From the NCBI RefSeq assembly GCF_002210095.1, contig NZ_AQQR01000002.1, forward strand, positions 655,169 to 719,168: a DNA stretch of 64,000 bases, written 5' to 3'. Source of the stretch: Marinibacterium profundimaris. GTDB lineage: Bacteria > Pseudomonadota > Alphaproteobacteria > Rhodobacterales > Rhodobacteraceae. The position numbers were made by a program, and so were the translations under genes. Within the stretch, counting starts at the first letter, position 1. Each line of letters begins with the position of its first letter. Below the pieces are notes generated by a model. It worked only from the letters and a program-made list of their open reading frames with translations. It ran no database searches and was not told the DNA's origin. Shown here piece after piece: positions 26,192 through 36,109 of this stretch.

Positions 26192-28135
26192 TCATGCGGC
26201 GGCCTCGCCGATCAGGGCGCGGGCCAGGCGGTTCCGGGTGAAGGGCTTGGCCAGGACAGGCGCCCGCGCGGCGGCGGCGCGGCGCAGCGGATCGTCCTGC
26301 GGCAGCGAGGTCATGAAGAGCAGCCGCGCGCCGGTGGCGGTTGCGGTCTCGGCCAGGTCGAGCCCGGTTTCCTCGCCCGCCAGCCGCAGGTCCGACAGGA
26401 CGAAGGCGATGCCGGACAGGCTTTCGGCCAGCGCGCGGGCCTCGGCCACGGCCCCGGCCTCAATCACCGCGAGGCCAAGTTCGGTCAGCATTTCGCGGAC
26501 CGAGGTGCGCAGATCGGCGTTGTCCTCGACCAGCAGGACCAGACCTTCGGGCCGGTCGGGCGCGGGGCGGTGGGGCAGGCGCATCGTGACCCGTGCCCCG
26601 GTCGGCGTGTTCGACAGGTCGAGCCGGCCGCCGGTGCTTTTGACCATGTCGTAGACCATGGGCAGGCCCAGCCCCGAGCCTTCGCCGCCCTTGGTGGTGA
26701 AGAAGGGATGCAGCGCCCGGGCCAGCGCGTCGGGCGAAAAGCCCGGGCCGGTATCGGTGACCGAGATCTCGATCCAGGCGTCGCCGGCAAGATGGGCCGA
26801 CACCGCCACCTGCCCGTTCAGGCCGCAGGCGTCGCGGGCGTTCAGGACCAGGTTCAGCAGCGAATCCTGCAGCCGCCCCGGATCCAGCATGACCCGCCCG
26901 CCGGGCATCATGTCGACCACCGACAGGCCGACGCCCTGCGGCAGGGCGGGGTCGGCAAGGATCTTCAGGTCCTGCAGCAGCTGGTGCAGGTCCGTCGGTT
27001 CGGGCCGCAGCGCGGCGGGGCCGGTCATGTCGGCGATCCGGTTCAGCAGGCGCCCGCCGCGCCGCGCCGCGGCCTTGGTGGCCTCGACCATGCCGGCCGC
27101 CTCGGGCGTCAGGTCCTGGCGTTCCAGCTTGGATTGCATCGCGAGGATGATGGTCAGCAGGTTCGAGAAATCATGCGCAAGGCCCGAGGTCAGCTGTGCC
27201 GCCATGGCGCGGCGGCGTTCCTGCTGCAGGGCGACGCGGGCCTGGGTTTCCTCGGTGATGTCCATCGACAGGATGTAGACGCCGCCGAACTCGTCGGGGG
27301 TGAAGGCCACGCGGATGCGGCGCTCGCTGAGTGCATCGGTGAATTCGAACAGGGATTCGGCCCCGGCGAAGGCCCGGGCCAGGTGCGGCTCGATCGCGGC
27401 GAAGGCCGAGGCGCCGAGCGCGTCGGAGATATGCATGCCGAGGATGGTCGAGGGCCTCCCCGGCAGGACGCGGGAGAGCCGCTGGTTGGAATAGGTGTAA
27501 TGGCCGGTGCGGTCCACATGGGCGATATGGGCCGGCATCATCTCGGTCGTGAGGCGGGTGCGGGCCTCGATCTCGGTCAGTTCGCGCTGCGCCTCTTCCA
27601 GCGCGGCATTGGTCGCGGCCAGCTTGCGGTTGGTCTGCGACAGTTCCTCGGTATGGGCGACGAGGCGTTCTGACAGCTCTTCGGACCGGGCACGGAGCAG
27701 CAGTTCGGTCTCTTTCACCGGGGTGATGTCGGTATAGACGGTGACCCAGCCGCCCTGCGGCAGAGGCGCCCCCTCGACCGAGATGGTGCGGCCGTTGGAG
27801 CGGGTGCGTTCCATGTAATGCGGGGCGAATGCGCGGGCCTGTTCGACGCGGACGGCGACGAAACGCTCGATATCTTCGACGGGGCCGTATTCGCCCGTGG
27901 TGGCAAGGTGGCGGATCGTGTCCTCGAACCGGGCACCGGGGGCGACGAGGGCATCGGGCAGGTCGAACATCACCTGGAACCGCCGGTTGGACAGCGCCAG
28001 CCGCAGGTCGGCATCGTAGATCGACAGCGCCTGCGCGATCAGGTTGAGCCCGGCGGTGGCCAGGGCATTGGTCTTCTGCTCGGTGCGGTCTGGCGACACG
28101 GGGCGCGGCTCCTCCTCGTCCTGAGGGCGCATCAT
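26192..28135 (-). CDS. Hybrid sensor histidine kinase with PAS domains
   Basis: A 647-residue soluble-looking hybrid kinase. Order: PAS-like domain (about 15-140), coiled coil (about 140-195), a second PAS domain (about 200-310), HisKA with the phospho-acceptor in SGLAHDFSNLL, an HATPase domain (LVLNARDA N-box, DTGPGF, GEGSGLGL), then a C-terminal receiver (VLLVEDNADL, Asp in LSDLRLAG, Lys in AKPFTR). No transmembrane segment is evident, so it senses an internal signal. I take the MM start at 28135 rather than the longer open frame to 28270. It faces the CoA-ligase/Liv cluster across a 281-base promoter region. Confidence 0.9.
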   Translation of the reverse strand: MMRPQDEEEPRPVSPDRTEQKTNALATAGLNLIAQALSIYDADLRLALSNRRFQVMFDLPDALVAPGARFEDTIRHLATTGEYGPVEDIERFVAVRVEQARAFAPHYMERTRSNGRTISVEGAPLPQGGWVTVYTDITPVKETELLLRARSEELSERLVAHTEELSQTNRKLAATNAALEEAQRELTEIEARTRLTTEMMPAHIAHVDRTGHYTYSNQRLSRVLPGRPSTILGMHISDALGASAFAAIEPHLARAFAGAESLFEFTDALSERRIRVAFTPDEFGGVYILSMDITEETQARVALQQERRRAMAAQLTSGLAHDFSNLLTIILAMQSKLERQDLTPEAAGMVEATKAAARRGGRLLNRIADMTGPAALRPEPTDLHQLLQDLKILADPALPQGVGLSVVDMMPGGRVMLDPGRLQDSLLNLVLNARDACGLNGQVAVSAHLAGDAWIEISVTDTGPGFSPDALARALHPFFTTKGGEGSGLGLPMVYDMVKSTGGRLDLSNTPTGARVTMRLPHRPAPDRPEGLVLLVEDNADLRTSVREMLTELGLAVIEAGAVAEARALAESLSGIAFVLSDLRLAGEETGLDLAETATATGARLLFMTSLPQDDPLRRAAAARAPVLAKPFTRNRLARALIGEAAA

Positions 28136-28416
28136 GGCGCCGGGCGCGGGGCTTGTCACCGGGGCGCCGGGCCGATGTCCGCGTGACGTTCCGGCGCCCC
28201 GCCTGCGCGACGCCAGCGAGAGGCCTGCCCGAAATGGCGCGCAAGGGCCGGTGGCGGCAATACCTGACATCGGTCAGGGGTTGTTACAATTGGTTAGGAT
28301 TGGGTAAACATCAGGAAAGCTTTGGTTCGGATACATCGGACAGCCGACAGAAAACGAAATGATGTTTCGCGGCGAGGGCCCGGTGACGGGTTCGACAGGG
28401 GAGGAGGGGAACGGCC
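28136..28416. promoter_or_regulatory. Divergent promoter region between hybrid kinase and acyl-CoA ligase cluster
   Basis: A 281-base gene-free region. Bases about 28275-28370 are distinctly AT-richer than the surroundings, with GTTACAATTGGTTAGGATTG and a GGGTAAACATC stretch, as expected of a promoter area. I cannot name an operator. The ligase start has the strong site GAGGAGGGGA. Confidence 0.45.
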
Positions 28417-30387
28417 ATGGCTCAGCCAGGGGCGCAGACCGGATTGCAATCGTTTCCGGCGCTGCTTGCGCGCAATGCCCAGCAGATGGCGGACAAGCCC
28501 GCCTATCGCGAGAAGGAATTCGGCATCTGGCAATGCTGGAGCTGGCGCGAGACCGCCGAGGAGGTCGAGGCGCTGGCGCTGGGGTTTCTCAACCTTGGCG
28601 TGAACGAGGGCGATTTCATCGCCATCATCGGGCGCAACCGGCCCCCCTTGTACTGGGCGATGGTCGCGGCGCAGATGGTCGGCGCGGTGCCGGTGCCGCT
28701 GTACCAGGACGCGGGCGCCGAGGAGATGGCCTATGTGCTGGGCCATTGCGGCGCGCGGTTCATCATCGCCGGCGACCAAGAGCAGGTCGACAAGGTGATC
28801 GAGGTTCAGGACCAGCTGCACCAGTTCGAACACCTGATCTACCTCGATCCGCGCGGGATGCGGAAATACGATCATACGACCCTGCACGACTACGCCCATA
28901 TCCAGGACCAGGGCCGCGCGGCGAAGGACGAGCTGACGCCCGAGCTGGACCGGCGGCGGGCGCGGCTGGATTATGACACCATCTGCGTGATGCTCTATAC
29001 CTCGGGCACGACCGGGCGGCCCAAGGGCGTGGTGCTGTCGAACCGCAATGTCATCGAAAGCGCGCGGTTCTCGTCTGAATTCGATCACCTGACCAGCGGC
29101 GAGGATATCCTGTCGTATCTGCCGATGGCCTGGGTCGGGGATTTCGTGTTCTCGGTCGGGCAGGCCTACTGGAACGGTTTTTGCGTCAACTGCCCCGAAA
29201 GCGAAGACACGATGATGTCGGACCTGCGCGAGATCGGGCCGACCTATTTCTTCGCGCCGCCGCGGGTCTTTGAAGGTCAGCTGACCAACGTGATGATCCG
29301 CATGGAGGATGCGACGCCGTTCAAGAAGCGGCTGTTCGACTGGGGCATGGCGCATGCGCGCAAGGTCGGCACAGCGGTGCTGGACGGGCGGCCCGTGAGC
29401 TTCATGGACCGGGTGAAATACGCGATCGGCAACCTGACGGTCTATGGCCCGCTGAAGAACACGCTGGGCTTCACGCGGATCCGGGTCGGATATACCGCGG
29501 GCGAGGCGATCGGGCCCGAGATCTTCGAGTTCTACCGCTCGCTGGGGATCAACCTGAAGCAGCTTTACGGGCAGACCGAGGCCACGGTCTTCATCACCGC
29601 GCAGCCCGATGGCGAGGTTCGGTCGGACACCGTGGGCGTGCCCTGCCCCAAGGTCGAGCTGAAGATCGAGGAGAACGGCGAGGTCTATTACCGCTCGCCC
29701 GGGGTCTTCGTGGAATATTACAAGAACCCCGAGAGCACGGCCGGAACGAAGGATGCCGAGGGCTGGGTGGCGACGGGCGATGCCGGCTTCATCGAGCCCG
29801 AGACGGGGCATCTGCGGATCATCGACCGGGCCAAGGACGTTGGCAAGATGGCGGACGGGTCGCTGTTCGCGCCAAAGTACGTGGAAAACAAGCTGAAGTT
29901 CTATCCCAACATCCTGGAGGCGGTGGTCTTCGGCAACGGGCGCGAGGAATGCGTGGCCTTCATCAACATCGACCTGGCGGCGGTGGGCAACTGGGCCGAG
30001 CGGAACAACATCGGCTATTCCTCCTACCAGGAGCTGGCAGGCCATCCACAGGTGCTGGCGACGATCCAGGACCATGTGGAGGAGACCAACCGGTCGGTCG
30101 CGGAGGACACGATGCTGTCGGGCTGCCAGGTGCATCGCTTCGTGGTGCTGCACAAGGAACTGGACGCGGACGACGGAGAGCTGACCCGGACCCGCAAGGT
30201 GCGGCGGCGGATCATCGAGGAGAAGTTCGCCGATATCATCGCCGCGCTTTACGACGGATCGAAAAGTGTCAGCACGCGGACGGAAGTGACCTACGAGGAC
30301 GGGCGCAAGGGCGCGATTTCGGCCACGCTTGAGATCCGGGACGCGGCGGTGGTGCCGGTGGCGACACAGAAGGTGGCGGCGGAGTGA
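28417..30387 (+). CDS. Long-chain acyl-CoA synthetase-like AMP-binding protein
   Basis: A 656-residue adenylate-forming enzyme. The P-loop-like A3 motif is LYTSGTTGRPKG, A5 is YGQTEA, and the hinge motif A8 is around WVATGDAGFIEPETGHLRIIDRAKD, as in long-chain fatty acyl-CoA synthetases. It activates a carboxylic acid with ATP and CoA. Position as the first gene of a Liv-type importer cluster suggests it traps the imported acid as its CoA ester. This gene-order (ligase, livG, livH, livM, binding protein, livF, ligase) recurs in alphaproteobacteria as I recall, with fatty or aromatic acids proposed as substrates. ATG 28417 has GAGGAGGGGA upstream. Confidence 0.9.
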   Translation: MAQPGAQTGLQSFPALLARNAQQMADKPAYREKEFGIWQCWSWRETAEEVEALALGFLNLGVNEGDFIAIIGRNRPPLYWAMVAAQMVGAVPVPLYQDAGAEEMAYVLGHCGARFIIAGDQEQVDKVIEVQDQLHQFEHLIYLDPRGMRKYDHTTLHDYAHIQDQGRAAKDELTPELDRRRARLDYDTICVMLYTSGTTGRPKGVVLSNRNVIESARFSSEFDHLTSGEDILSYLPMAWVGDFVFSVGQAYWNGFCVNCPESEDTMMSDLREIGPTYFFAPPRVFEGQLTNVMIRMEDATPFKKRLFDWGMAHARKVGTAVLDGRPVSFMDRVKYAIGNLTVYGPLKNTLGFTRIRVGYTAGEAIGPEIFEFYRSLGINLKQLYGQTEATVFITAQPDGEVRSDTVGVPCPKVELKIEENGEVYYRSPGVFVEYYKNPESTAGTKDAEGWVATGDAGFIEPETGHLRIIDRAKDVGKMADGSLFAPKYVENKLKFYPNILEAVVFGNGREECVAFINIDLAAVGNWAERNNIGYSSYQELAGHPQVLATIQDHVEETNRSVAEDTMLSGCQVHRFVVLHKELDADDGELTRTRKVRRRIIEEKFADIIAALYDGSKSVSTRTEVTYEDGRKGAISATLEIRDAAVVPVATQKVAAE

Positions 30388-30464
30388 GGCCGGCGGGGTG
30401 GCGCTCGGCCCATGGCCATCGCCCCACCCGCCGTCCCGCATCTGTCGCGAGGGGGAGATGAGCG

Positions 30465-31283
30465 ATGCTGGATGACAGCGAGGGATACGTGACCACCGAT
30501 GGCCGCAAGATCGGCGGGGTGGTGATGGAGATGAAGAACATCACCCTGCGGTTCGGCGGCGTGGTGGCGATCAAGGATATCTCGTTCGATATCCGCGAGG
30601 GGGAGATCCGGGCGATCATCGGGCCGAACGGGGCGGGGAAATCCTCGATGCTGAACGTGATCTCGGGGTTCTACGTGCCGCAGGAGGGCGAGGTCTGGTT
30701 CCGGGGCGCGAAACGGCCGCCGATGAAGCCCTACGAGGTGGCCCGGCAGGGGATCGCGCGGACGTTCCAGAACATAGCGCTGTTCGAGGGGATGACCGTG
30801 CTGGACAACGTGATGACCGGGCGGCTGACGCAGATGAGCCAGAACATCTTCACCCAGGCGCTGTGGAAGGGGAAGGCAGAGAAGGAAGAGGTCGAGAACC
30901 GCGAGATGGCGGAGAAGATCATCGACTTTCTCGAGATCCAGCGGATCCGCAAGACGCCGGTGTCGCGGCTGCCTTACGGGTTGAAGAAGCGGGTGGAGCT
31001 GGCGCGTGCGCTGGTGGCGGAGCCGAAGCTCCTGCTGCTGGATGAGCCGATGGCGGGCATGAACGTGGAGGAGAAGGAGGACATGAGCCGCTTCATCCTC
31101 GACGTGAACGACGAGTTCGGCACGACGATCGCGCTGATCGAGCATGACATGGGGGTTGTGATGGACCTGTCCGACCGGGTCGTGGTGATGGATTACGGCA
31201 AGAAGATCGGGGACGGCACGCCGGACGAGGTGCGCAGGAACCAGGATGTCATCGATGCCTACCTGGGGGTGGCGCATGACTGA
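30465..31283 (+). CDS. Branched-chain-type ABC transporter ATP-binding protein (LivG-like)
   Basis: A 272-residue ATPase with Walker A GPNGAGKSS, signature region LPYGLKKRVELARAL and Walker B LLLLDEPMAGM, plus the C-terminal IEHDMGVVMDLSDRVVVMDYGKKI segment that marks the LivG subfamily. It energises import through the permeases at 31353 and 32662 with LivF-like partner 35188. The N-terminal extension MLDDSEGYVTTDG is short and charged. GAGGGGGAGATGAGCG precedes the ATG. Confidence 0.92.
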   Translation: MLDDSEGYVTTDGRKIGGVVMEMKNITLRFGGVVAIKDISFDIREGEIRAIIGPNGAGKSSMLNVISGFYVPQEGEVWFRGAKRPPMKPYEVARQGIARTFQNIALFEGMTVLDNVMTGRLTQMSQNIFTQALWKGKAEKEEVENREMAEKIIDFLEIQRIRKTPVSRLPYGLKKRVELARALVAEPKLLLLDEPMAGMNVEEKEDMSRFILDVNDEFGTTIALIEHDMGVVMDLSDRVVVMDYGKKIGDGTPDEVRRNQDVIDAYLGVAHD

Positions 31284-31352
31284 GCACGGGATGGCGGGCG
31301 GGGGCGATGCCGCAGGCGAGCGGCGTCCCGACAGCCGGGGGGAGAACAACAC

Positions 31353-32342
31353 ATGCCTGAACAGCTGATATTCGCGATGGAGGTCACGCTGAACGGCCTC
31401 ATGGCCGGCGTGCTTTACGCGCTGGTGGCGCTGGGCTTCGTGCTGATCTTCAAGGCGTCGGGCATCTTCAACTTTGCCCAGGGAGTCATGGCGCTGTTCG
31501 CAGCGATGACGCTGGTGGGGATCATGGACGGGCAGGTGCCGTTCTCGCACCTGATCAACGCGATCTTCGGGACCGACCTGCACCATTTCGGATGGCACAT
31601 CCCGGCGTTGCTGGCGATCGTGCTGACCACCGGAGTCATGGTCGGGCTGGCGTGGTGCGTGCAGCAATTCGTGATGCGTCACCTCGTGAACCAGCCGCCG
31701 ATCATCCTGTTCATGGCGACCATTGGCCTCGCCTATTTCCTCGAAGGGCTGTCGGACCTGATGTGGGGGTCCGAGATCAAGAACCTCGATGTCGGCCTGC
31801 CGCAGGGGATCAACCTCTGGATTGACGAGGTGACGTTCAACATCTTCGGCTACGGCTTCTTCATCGACAATCTCGACATCGTGGCCACGATCATCGCCGC
31901 GCTGCTGGTGGTCAGCCTCATGGCCTTCTCGCAATACACCAAGGAAGGCCGCGCCATGCGCGCGGTGGCCGACGATCATCAGGCAGCACTTTCGGTGGGG
32001 ATCTCGCTGAACTTCATCTGGGTGCTGGTCTGGTCGCTGGCGGGGTTCGTGGCACTGGTCGCGGGGATCATGTGGGGCACGAAATCGGGGGTGCAGTTTT
32101 CGCTGTCGCTGATCGCGCTGAAGGCGCTGCCGGTTCTCATGCTGGGCGGTTTCACCTCGATCCCCGGCGCCATCGTCGGCGGGCTGATCATCGGCGTGGG
32201 CGAGCAGCTGTTCGAATTCGCCATCGGTGCGCCGTACTTCGGCGGGGCCACGCAGAACTGGTTCGCCTATGTGCTGGCGCTGATCTTCCTCGTCTTCCGG
32301 CCACAGGGGCTGTTCGGCGAGAAGATCATCGAACGGGTGTGA
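31353..32342 (+). CDS. Branched-chain-type ABC transporter permease (LivH-like)
   Basis: A 329-residue inner-membrane permease with about eight hydrophobic segments. GVLYALVALGFVLIFKASGIFNFAQG near the N-terminus and AVADDHQAALSVGISLN (the cytoplasmic coupling loop) are the LivH hallmarks, followed by GGFTSIPGAIVGG. It is part of the importer cluster 28417-37327. Start ATG 31353 has GGGGAGAACAAC upstream. Confidence 0.92.
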   Translation: MPEQLIFAMEVTLNGLMAGVLYALVALGFVLIFKASGIFNFAQGVMALFAAMTLVGIMDGQVPFSHLINAIFGTDLHHFGWHIPALLAIVLTTGVMVGLAWCVQQFVMRHLVNQPPIILFMATIGLAYFLEGLSDLMWGSEIKNLDVGLPQGINLWIDEVTFNIFGYGFFIDNLDIVATIIAALLVVSLMAFSQYTKEGRAMRAVADDHQAALSVGISLNFIWVLVWSLAGFVALVAGIMWGTKSGVQFSLSLIALKALPVLMLGGFTSIPGAIVGGLIIGVGEQLFEFAIGAPYFGGATQNWFAYVLALIFLVFRPQGLFGEKIIERV

Positions 32343-32360
32343 GGGTGGATATGGTGGGCA

Positions 32361-32390
32361 GAGGTATTTTCATCAAAGGTGAAAAGGGGG
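32361..32390 (+). repeat. Dispersed intergenic repeat, copy F
   Basis: GAGGTATTTTCATCAAAGGT then GAAAAGGGGG fills the 58-base gap between livH-like and the small membrane protein gene. Unlike other copies it lies inside an apparent operon and directly precedes a start codon. Confidence 0.65.
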
Positions 32391-32400
32391 CCACTCGCAC

Positions 32401-32658
32401 ATGAGCAAGCTGATCGCCATCGTCAATGTCATCGCCTGGGCCGGGTTCTGGGCCTTCGGGTATCTCGCCATCACCGCCGAGGGGCTGAGCCAGGGGCAGA
32501 TCGTCGTGGCCATGATCCTCGCCGCGGCGGGGCTGGCCACCGGGATCTGGGCCTACCTGAAGCTGGTCCGCCATACCGAGACGACGGGCTACGCCAAGAC
32601 CACGGGCGTGCTGGATCCGAAGACCCGCGCGCGCGCGCAGGAACAATGGGAGGGCTGA
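32401..32658 (+). CDS. Small two-segment membrane protein in Liv-type importer operon
   Basis: An 85-residue protein with two hydrophobic segments (about residues 5-25 and 35-57) followed by a charged tail (HTETTGYAKTTGVLDPKTRA). I recognise no family. It sits between the LivH-like and LivM-like permease genes, 3 bases from the latter, so it is almost certainly coexpressed and may be an accessory subunit of the transporter. A dispersed repeat with a GAAAAGGGGG stretch lies upstream of its ATG, and the coding quality (codon third positions GC-rich) matches its neighbours. Confidence 0.75.
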   Translation: MSKLIAIVNVIAWAGFWAFGYLAITAEGLSQGQIVVAMILAAAGLATGIWAYLKLVRHTETTGYAKTTGVLDPKTRARAQEQWEG

Positions 32659-32661
32659 TCG

Positions 32662-33738
32662 GTGTTCTATCGTGAGGCGGGCGATTTCAAGACGTCCTAT
32701 ATCGACGACGGCCAGACCTTTCCGATCCGGTTCGACCGGTACAGGTTCTATGCCGTGCTGGCCGTTGCCTTCCTGGTGGTGCCCTTCATCGTGGGCGATT
32801 ACACGGCCAACGCGATCCTGCTGCCCTTCCTGATCTATGCCATCGCGGCGATCGGGCTGAACATCCTGACCGGCTATTGCGGGCAGGTCTCCCTGGGCAC
32901 GGGCGGGTTCATGGCCGTGGGGGCCTATGCCTGCTACAAGCTGATGACCGCCTTTCCCGAGGTGTCGATCTTCATCCACGTGATCCTGTCGGGCGGGGTG
33001 ACGGCGGCGGTCGGCGTGCTCTTTGGCCTGCCGTCGCTGCGGATCAAGGGGTTCTACCTGGCCGTGGCGACGCTGGCCGCGCAGTTCTTCCTGGTCTGGC
33101 TCTTCAACAGGGTGCCGTGGTTCTACAATTACTCGGCCTCGGGCCAGATCTCGGCGCCGGAGCGCGAGGTCTTCGGCGTCGCGGTCACCGGTCCGCATAC
33201 CGAGGCCTGGGCGACCTATCTCTTCTGCCTTGTCTTCTGCCTGGGCACAGGGCTCGTGGCGCGCAACCTGACGCGCGGCACGCTGGGGCGCAGCTGGATG
33301 GCGATCCGCGACATGGATATCGCGGCCGAGATCATCGGGGTGAACCCGCTGCGCGCGAAGCTGACCGCATTCGCCGTGTCGTCCTTCTTCGTGGGCATCG
33401 CCGGGGCGCTGTTCTTCGCCGTCTACCTGGGCGCGGTCGAGGTCGGCGAGGTCTTTGGCATCCAGAAATCGTTCCTGGTGCTCTTCATGATCATCATCGG
33501 CGGGCTGGGATCCATCTTCGGCTCTTTCGCGGGGGCGGCCTTTCTGGTGCTGCTGCCGGTGATCCTGAAGCTGGTGGGGGTGAACCTGCTGGGCTTTCCC
33601 ACCGATATCGTCGCGCATTTCCAGCTGATCATCGTCGGTTCGCTCATCATCCTGTTCCTGGTGCTCGAACCGCACGGCATTGCCCGGCTGTGGAACGTCA
33701 CGCGGGAGAAACTGAGGCTCTGGCCCTTCCCGCACTAG
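32662..33738 (+). CDS. Branched-chain-type ABC transporter permease (LivM-like)
   Basis: A 358-residue permease with about nine to ten hydrophobic segments. IAAIGLNILTGYCGQVSLGTGGFMAVGAYA and RDMDIAAEIIGVNPLRAKLTAFAVSSFFVGIAGAL (in outline) are typical LivM signatures. The start is GTG at 32662 with GGAGGG upstream, 3 bases after the small membrane protein gene. A GGCGGG/CCCGCC hairpin in the gap before the binding-protein gene may modulate read-through. Confidence 0.92.
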   Translation: MFYREAGDFKTSYIDDGQTFPIRFDRYRFYAVLAVAFLVVPFIVGDYTANAILLPFLIYAIAAIGLNILTGYCGQVSLGTGGFMAVGAYACYKLMTAFPEVSIFIHVILSGGVTAAVGVLFGLPSLRIKGFYLAVATLAAQFFLVWLFNRVPWFYNYSASGQISAPEREVFGVAVTGPHTEAWATYLFCLVFCLGTGLVARNLTRGTLGRSWMAIRDMDIAAEIIGVNPLRAKLTAFAVSSFFVGIAGALFFAVYLGAVEVGEVFGIQKSFLVLFMIIIGGLGSIFGSFAGAAFLVLLPVILKLVGVNLLGFPTDIVAHFQLIIVGSLIILFLVLEPHGIARLWNVTREKLRLWPFPH

Positions 33739-33824
33739 GGCCGGCCGGAGTCTGTACACGTCCAAGCCAGAGGCGGGGCCAACCCGCCCCAAGACCATGT
33801 CAATCACGGGAGGAACTACGCCAC

Positions 33825-35111
33825 ATGAAACTGAAACTCGCATCGCTCGCGCTGGGGGCCCTGATGGCCGCAGCCGCGCCCGCGCTGGCCGATCTGACGA
33901 TCCCGGCGCTGAACTACCGCACCGGGCCCTACGCGCCCTCGGGCATTCCCTATGCCGACGGGTTTTCCGATTACATGACCCTGATCAACGAGCGCGACGG
34001 CGGTGTCGGCGGCGAGAGGATCAACGTGCTGGAATGCGAAACCGCCTATAACACCGAGAAGGGCGTGGAATGCTACGAGCAGACCAAGGGCGAAGGCGCG
34101 CTGGTCTACATCCCGCAGTCCACGGGCATCACCTACCAGCTGATCCCCAAGGCCTCGGCCGATCAGATCCCGATCTGGTCGGTGGCCTATGGCCGGACCT
34201 CGGCCGTGAACGGCAAGGTCTTCGAATGGGTCTTCAACCTGCCGGTGACCTATTGGGACGGCGCCTCGGTCGCGGTGAAATACGCGATGGAGCAGGAGGG
34301 CGGCAGCCTGGAAGGCAAGAAGATCGCGCTGGTCTACCACAATTCCGCCTATGGCAAGGAGCCGATCCGCACGCTGGAGGCGCTGTCGGAGAAGCATGGG
34401 TTCGAGCTGGTGCTGCTGCCGGTGGATCACCCGGGGCAGGAGCAGAAAGCGCAGTGGCTGCAGATCCGGCGCGAGCGGCCCGATTTCGTCTTCATGTGGG
34501 GCTGGGGCGTGATGAACCAGGTCGCCATCCAGGAGGCGGCCAACATCCGGTATCCGATGGACAAGTTCATCGGCGTCTGGTGGTCGGGCTCCGAGGCGGA
34601 CGTGGTGCCCGTGGGCGAGGGCGCCGACGGCTACAAGTCGCTGACCTTCCACGGTGCGGGCACCGATTTCCCGGCGCTGCAGGAGATCAAGACGCAGGTG
34701 ATCGACGCCGGCAAGGGCGCGGGCGACGGCACCAAGTGGGGTGAGGTCGGCTATAACAAGGGCGTCTACACCGCTGCGGTCGTGGCCGAGGCGATCCGCC
34801 ATGCGCAGGAGATGGCCGGCACCGCGTCGATCACGCCGGTGCAGTTCCGCGACGCGATGGAGACGCTCGAGGTGACCGACGAGGAGTTCGAGGCGCTGGG
34901 TCTCGGCGGCTTTGCCCCGGCGATTTCGCTGAGCTGCGAGAGCCATTCCTCGCCCCGGCTGGCGGCCGTGCAGCAATGGGATGCCGAGGCCGGCACCTGG
35001 ACGCTGGTGAGCGACTACATGGAGCCTGACTTCGAGATCGTCGATCCGCTGATCGAGGAAGATTCCATGGCCTATGCCGACGAGAACGGCATCGAGCTGC
35101 GCTGCGACTGA
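33825..35111 (+). CDS. Periplasmic substrate-binding protein of the Liv-type importer
   Basis: A 428-residue binding protein with a signal peptide (residues 1-22, ending APALA before DLTI). It belongs to the periplasmic-binding-protein-6/leucine-binding class, with the N-terminal part bearing PYADGFSDYMTLINERDGGVGG. It is longer than amino acid LivK proteins, as in versions that bind aromatic or fatty acids. GGGAGGAACTACGCCAC precedes the ATG. The frame is open upstream within livM but the signal peptide fixes the start. Ligand identity is unknown. Confidence 0.92.
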   Translation: MKLKLASLALGALMAAAAPALADLTIPALNYRTGPYAPSGIPYADGFSDYMTLINERDGGVGGERINVLECETAYNTEKGVECYEQTKGEGALVYIPQSTGITYQLIPKASADQIPIWSVAYGRTSAVNGKVFEWVFNLPVTYWDGASVAVKYAMEQEGGSLEGKKIALVYHNSAYGKEPIRTLEALSEKHGFELVLLPVDHPGQEQKAQWLQIRRERPDFVFMWGWGVMNQVAIQEAANIRYPMDKFIGVWWSGSEADVVPVGEGADGYKSLTFHGAGTDFPALQEIKTQVIDAGKGAGDGTKWGEVGYNKGVYTAAVVAEAIRHAQEMAGTASITPVQFRDAMETLEVTDEEFEALGLGGFAPAISLSCESHSSPRLAAVQQWDAEAGTWTLVSDYMEPDFEIVDPLIEEDSMAYADENGIELRCD

Positions 35112-35187
35112 CGCGATCTTCCCCGGCCGCCGCCGCGCGGCCGGGGGTTTTCCGAAACCCGCCCGAACGAACCCCGGAGACGGCATC

Positions 35188-36024
35188 ATGCTGGACGCAT
35201 CGACCCCGCCACAGACACAGGCCGAGACCCTGCTGGAGGTCAGCAATATCGAGGTGATCTACGATCACGTGATCCTCGTCCTGAAAGGGGTCAGCCTGAA
35301 GGTCCCCAAGGGGGGCATCACCGCGCTGCTGGGGGGCAACGGGGCGGGCAAGACGACAACGCTGAAATCCATATCCAACCTTCTGCGCTCGGAACGCGGA
35401 GAGGTGACCAAGGGCCGGATCACCTACATGGGCGAGCCGATCCACGACAGCGACCCGTCGGTGCTGGTGCGCCGGGGCGTGATCCAGGTGATGGAGGGGC
35501 GGCACTGCTTCGAACACCTCACCGTCGAGGAGAACCTGCTGACGGGCGCCTATACGCTTGGCGTGTCCAAGGCCGAGATCCAGCAGAACCTGGAGCTGGT
35601 CTATTCCTATTTCCCGCGGCTCAAGGAACGGCGCAAGAGCCAGGCGGGCTATACCTCGGGCGGGGAGCAGCAGATGCTGGCGATCGGCCGCGCGCTGATG
35701 TCCAAGCCCGAGATGATCCTGCTGGACGAGCCGTCGATGGGGCTGGCGCCGCAGCTGGTGGAGCAGATCTTCCGCATCGTGAAATCGGTGAACGAGAACG
35801 AGGGCGTGACCTTTCTGCTGGCCGAACAGAACACCAACGTGGCGCTGCGCTATGCGCATTACGGCTACATCCTGGAATCGGGGCGCGTGGTGATGGACGG
35901 TCTCGCCGCCGACCTGCGCGAGAACCCGGACGTGAAGGAATTCTATCTCGGCATGTCGGACGAGGGGCGCAAGTCGTTCCGCGACGTGCGGTCCTACCGG
36001 AGGCGGAAGCGGTGGCTGAGCTGA
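35188..36024 (+). CDS. Branched-chain-type ABC transporter ATP-binding protein (LivF-like)
   Basis: A 278-residue ATPase with Walker A GGNGAGKTT, signature YTSGGEQQMLAIGRAL and Walker B ILLDEPSMGLAP. It pairs with the LivG-like ATPase at 30465; here the two are separated by the permease and binding-protein genes. The C-terminal tail (SFRDVRSYRRRKRWLS) is unusually basic. MLDAST at 35188 is the start, with CCCCGGAGA upstream; a longer frame begins inside the previous gene. Confidence 0.92.
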   Translation: MLDASTPPQTQAETLLEVSNIEVIYDHVILVLKGVSLKVPKGGITALLGGNGAGKTTTLKSISNLLRSERGEVTKGRITYMGEPIHDSDPSVLVRRGVIQVMEGRHCFEHLTVEENLLTGAYTLGVSKAEIQQNLELVYSYFPRLKERRKSQAGYTSGGEQQMLAIGRALMSKPEMILLDEPSMGLAPQLVEQIFRIVKSVNENEGVTFLLAEQNTNVALRYAHYGYILESGRVVMDGLAADLRENPDVKEFYLGMSDEGRKSFRDVRSYRRRKRWLS

Positions 36025-36109
36025 TGGTGTTGGCGGCAGCTGCTCGTCGCCCCGTGGCCGGTGCGCCTCGCGCGGTCCCGGGCGGTGCCTGTGAAAGGAG
36101 ACCCTGCGA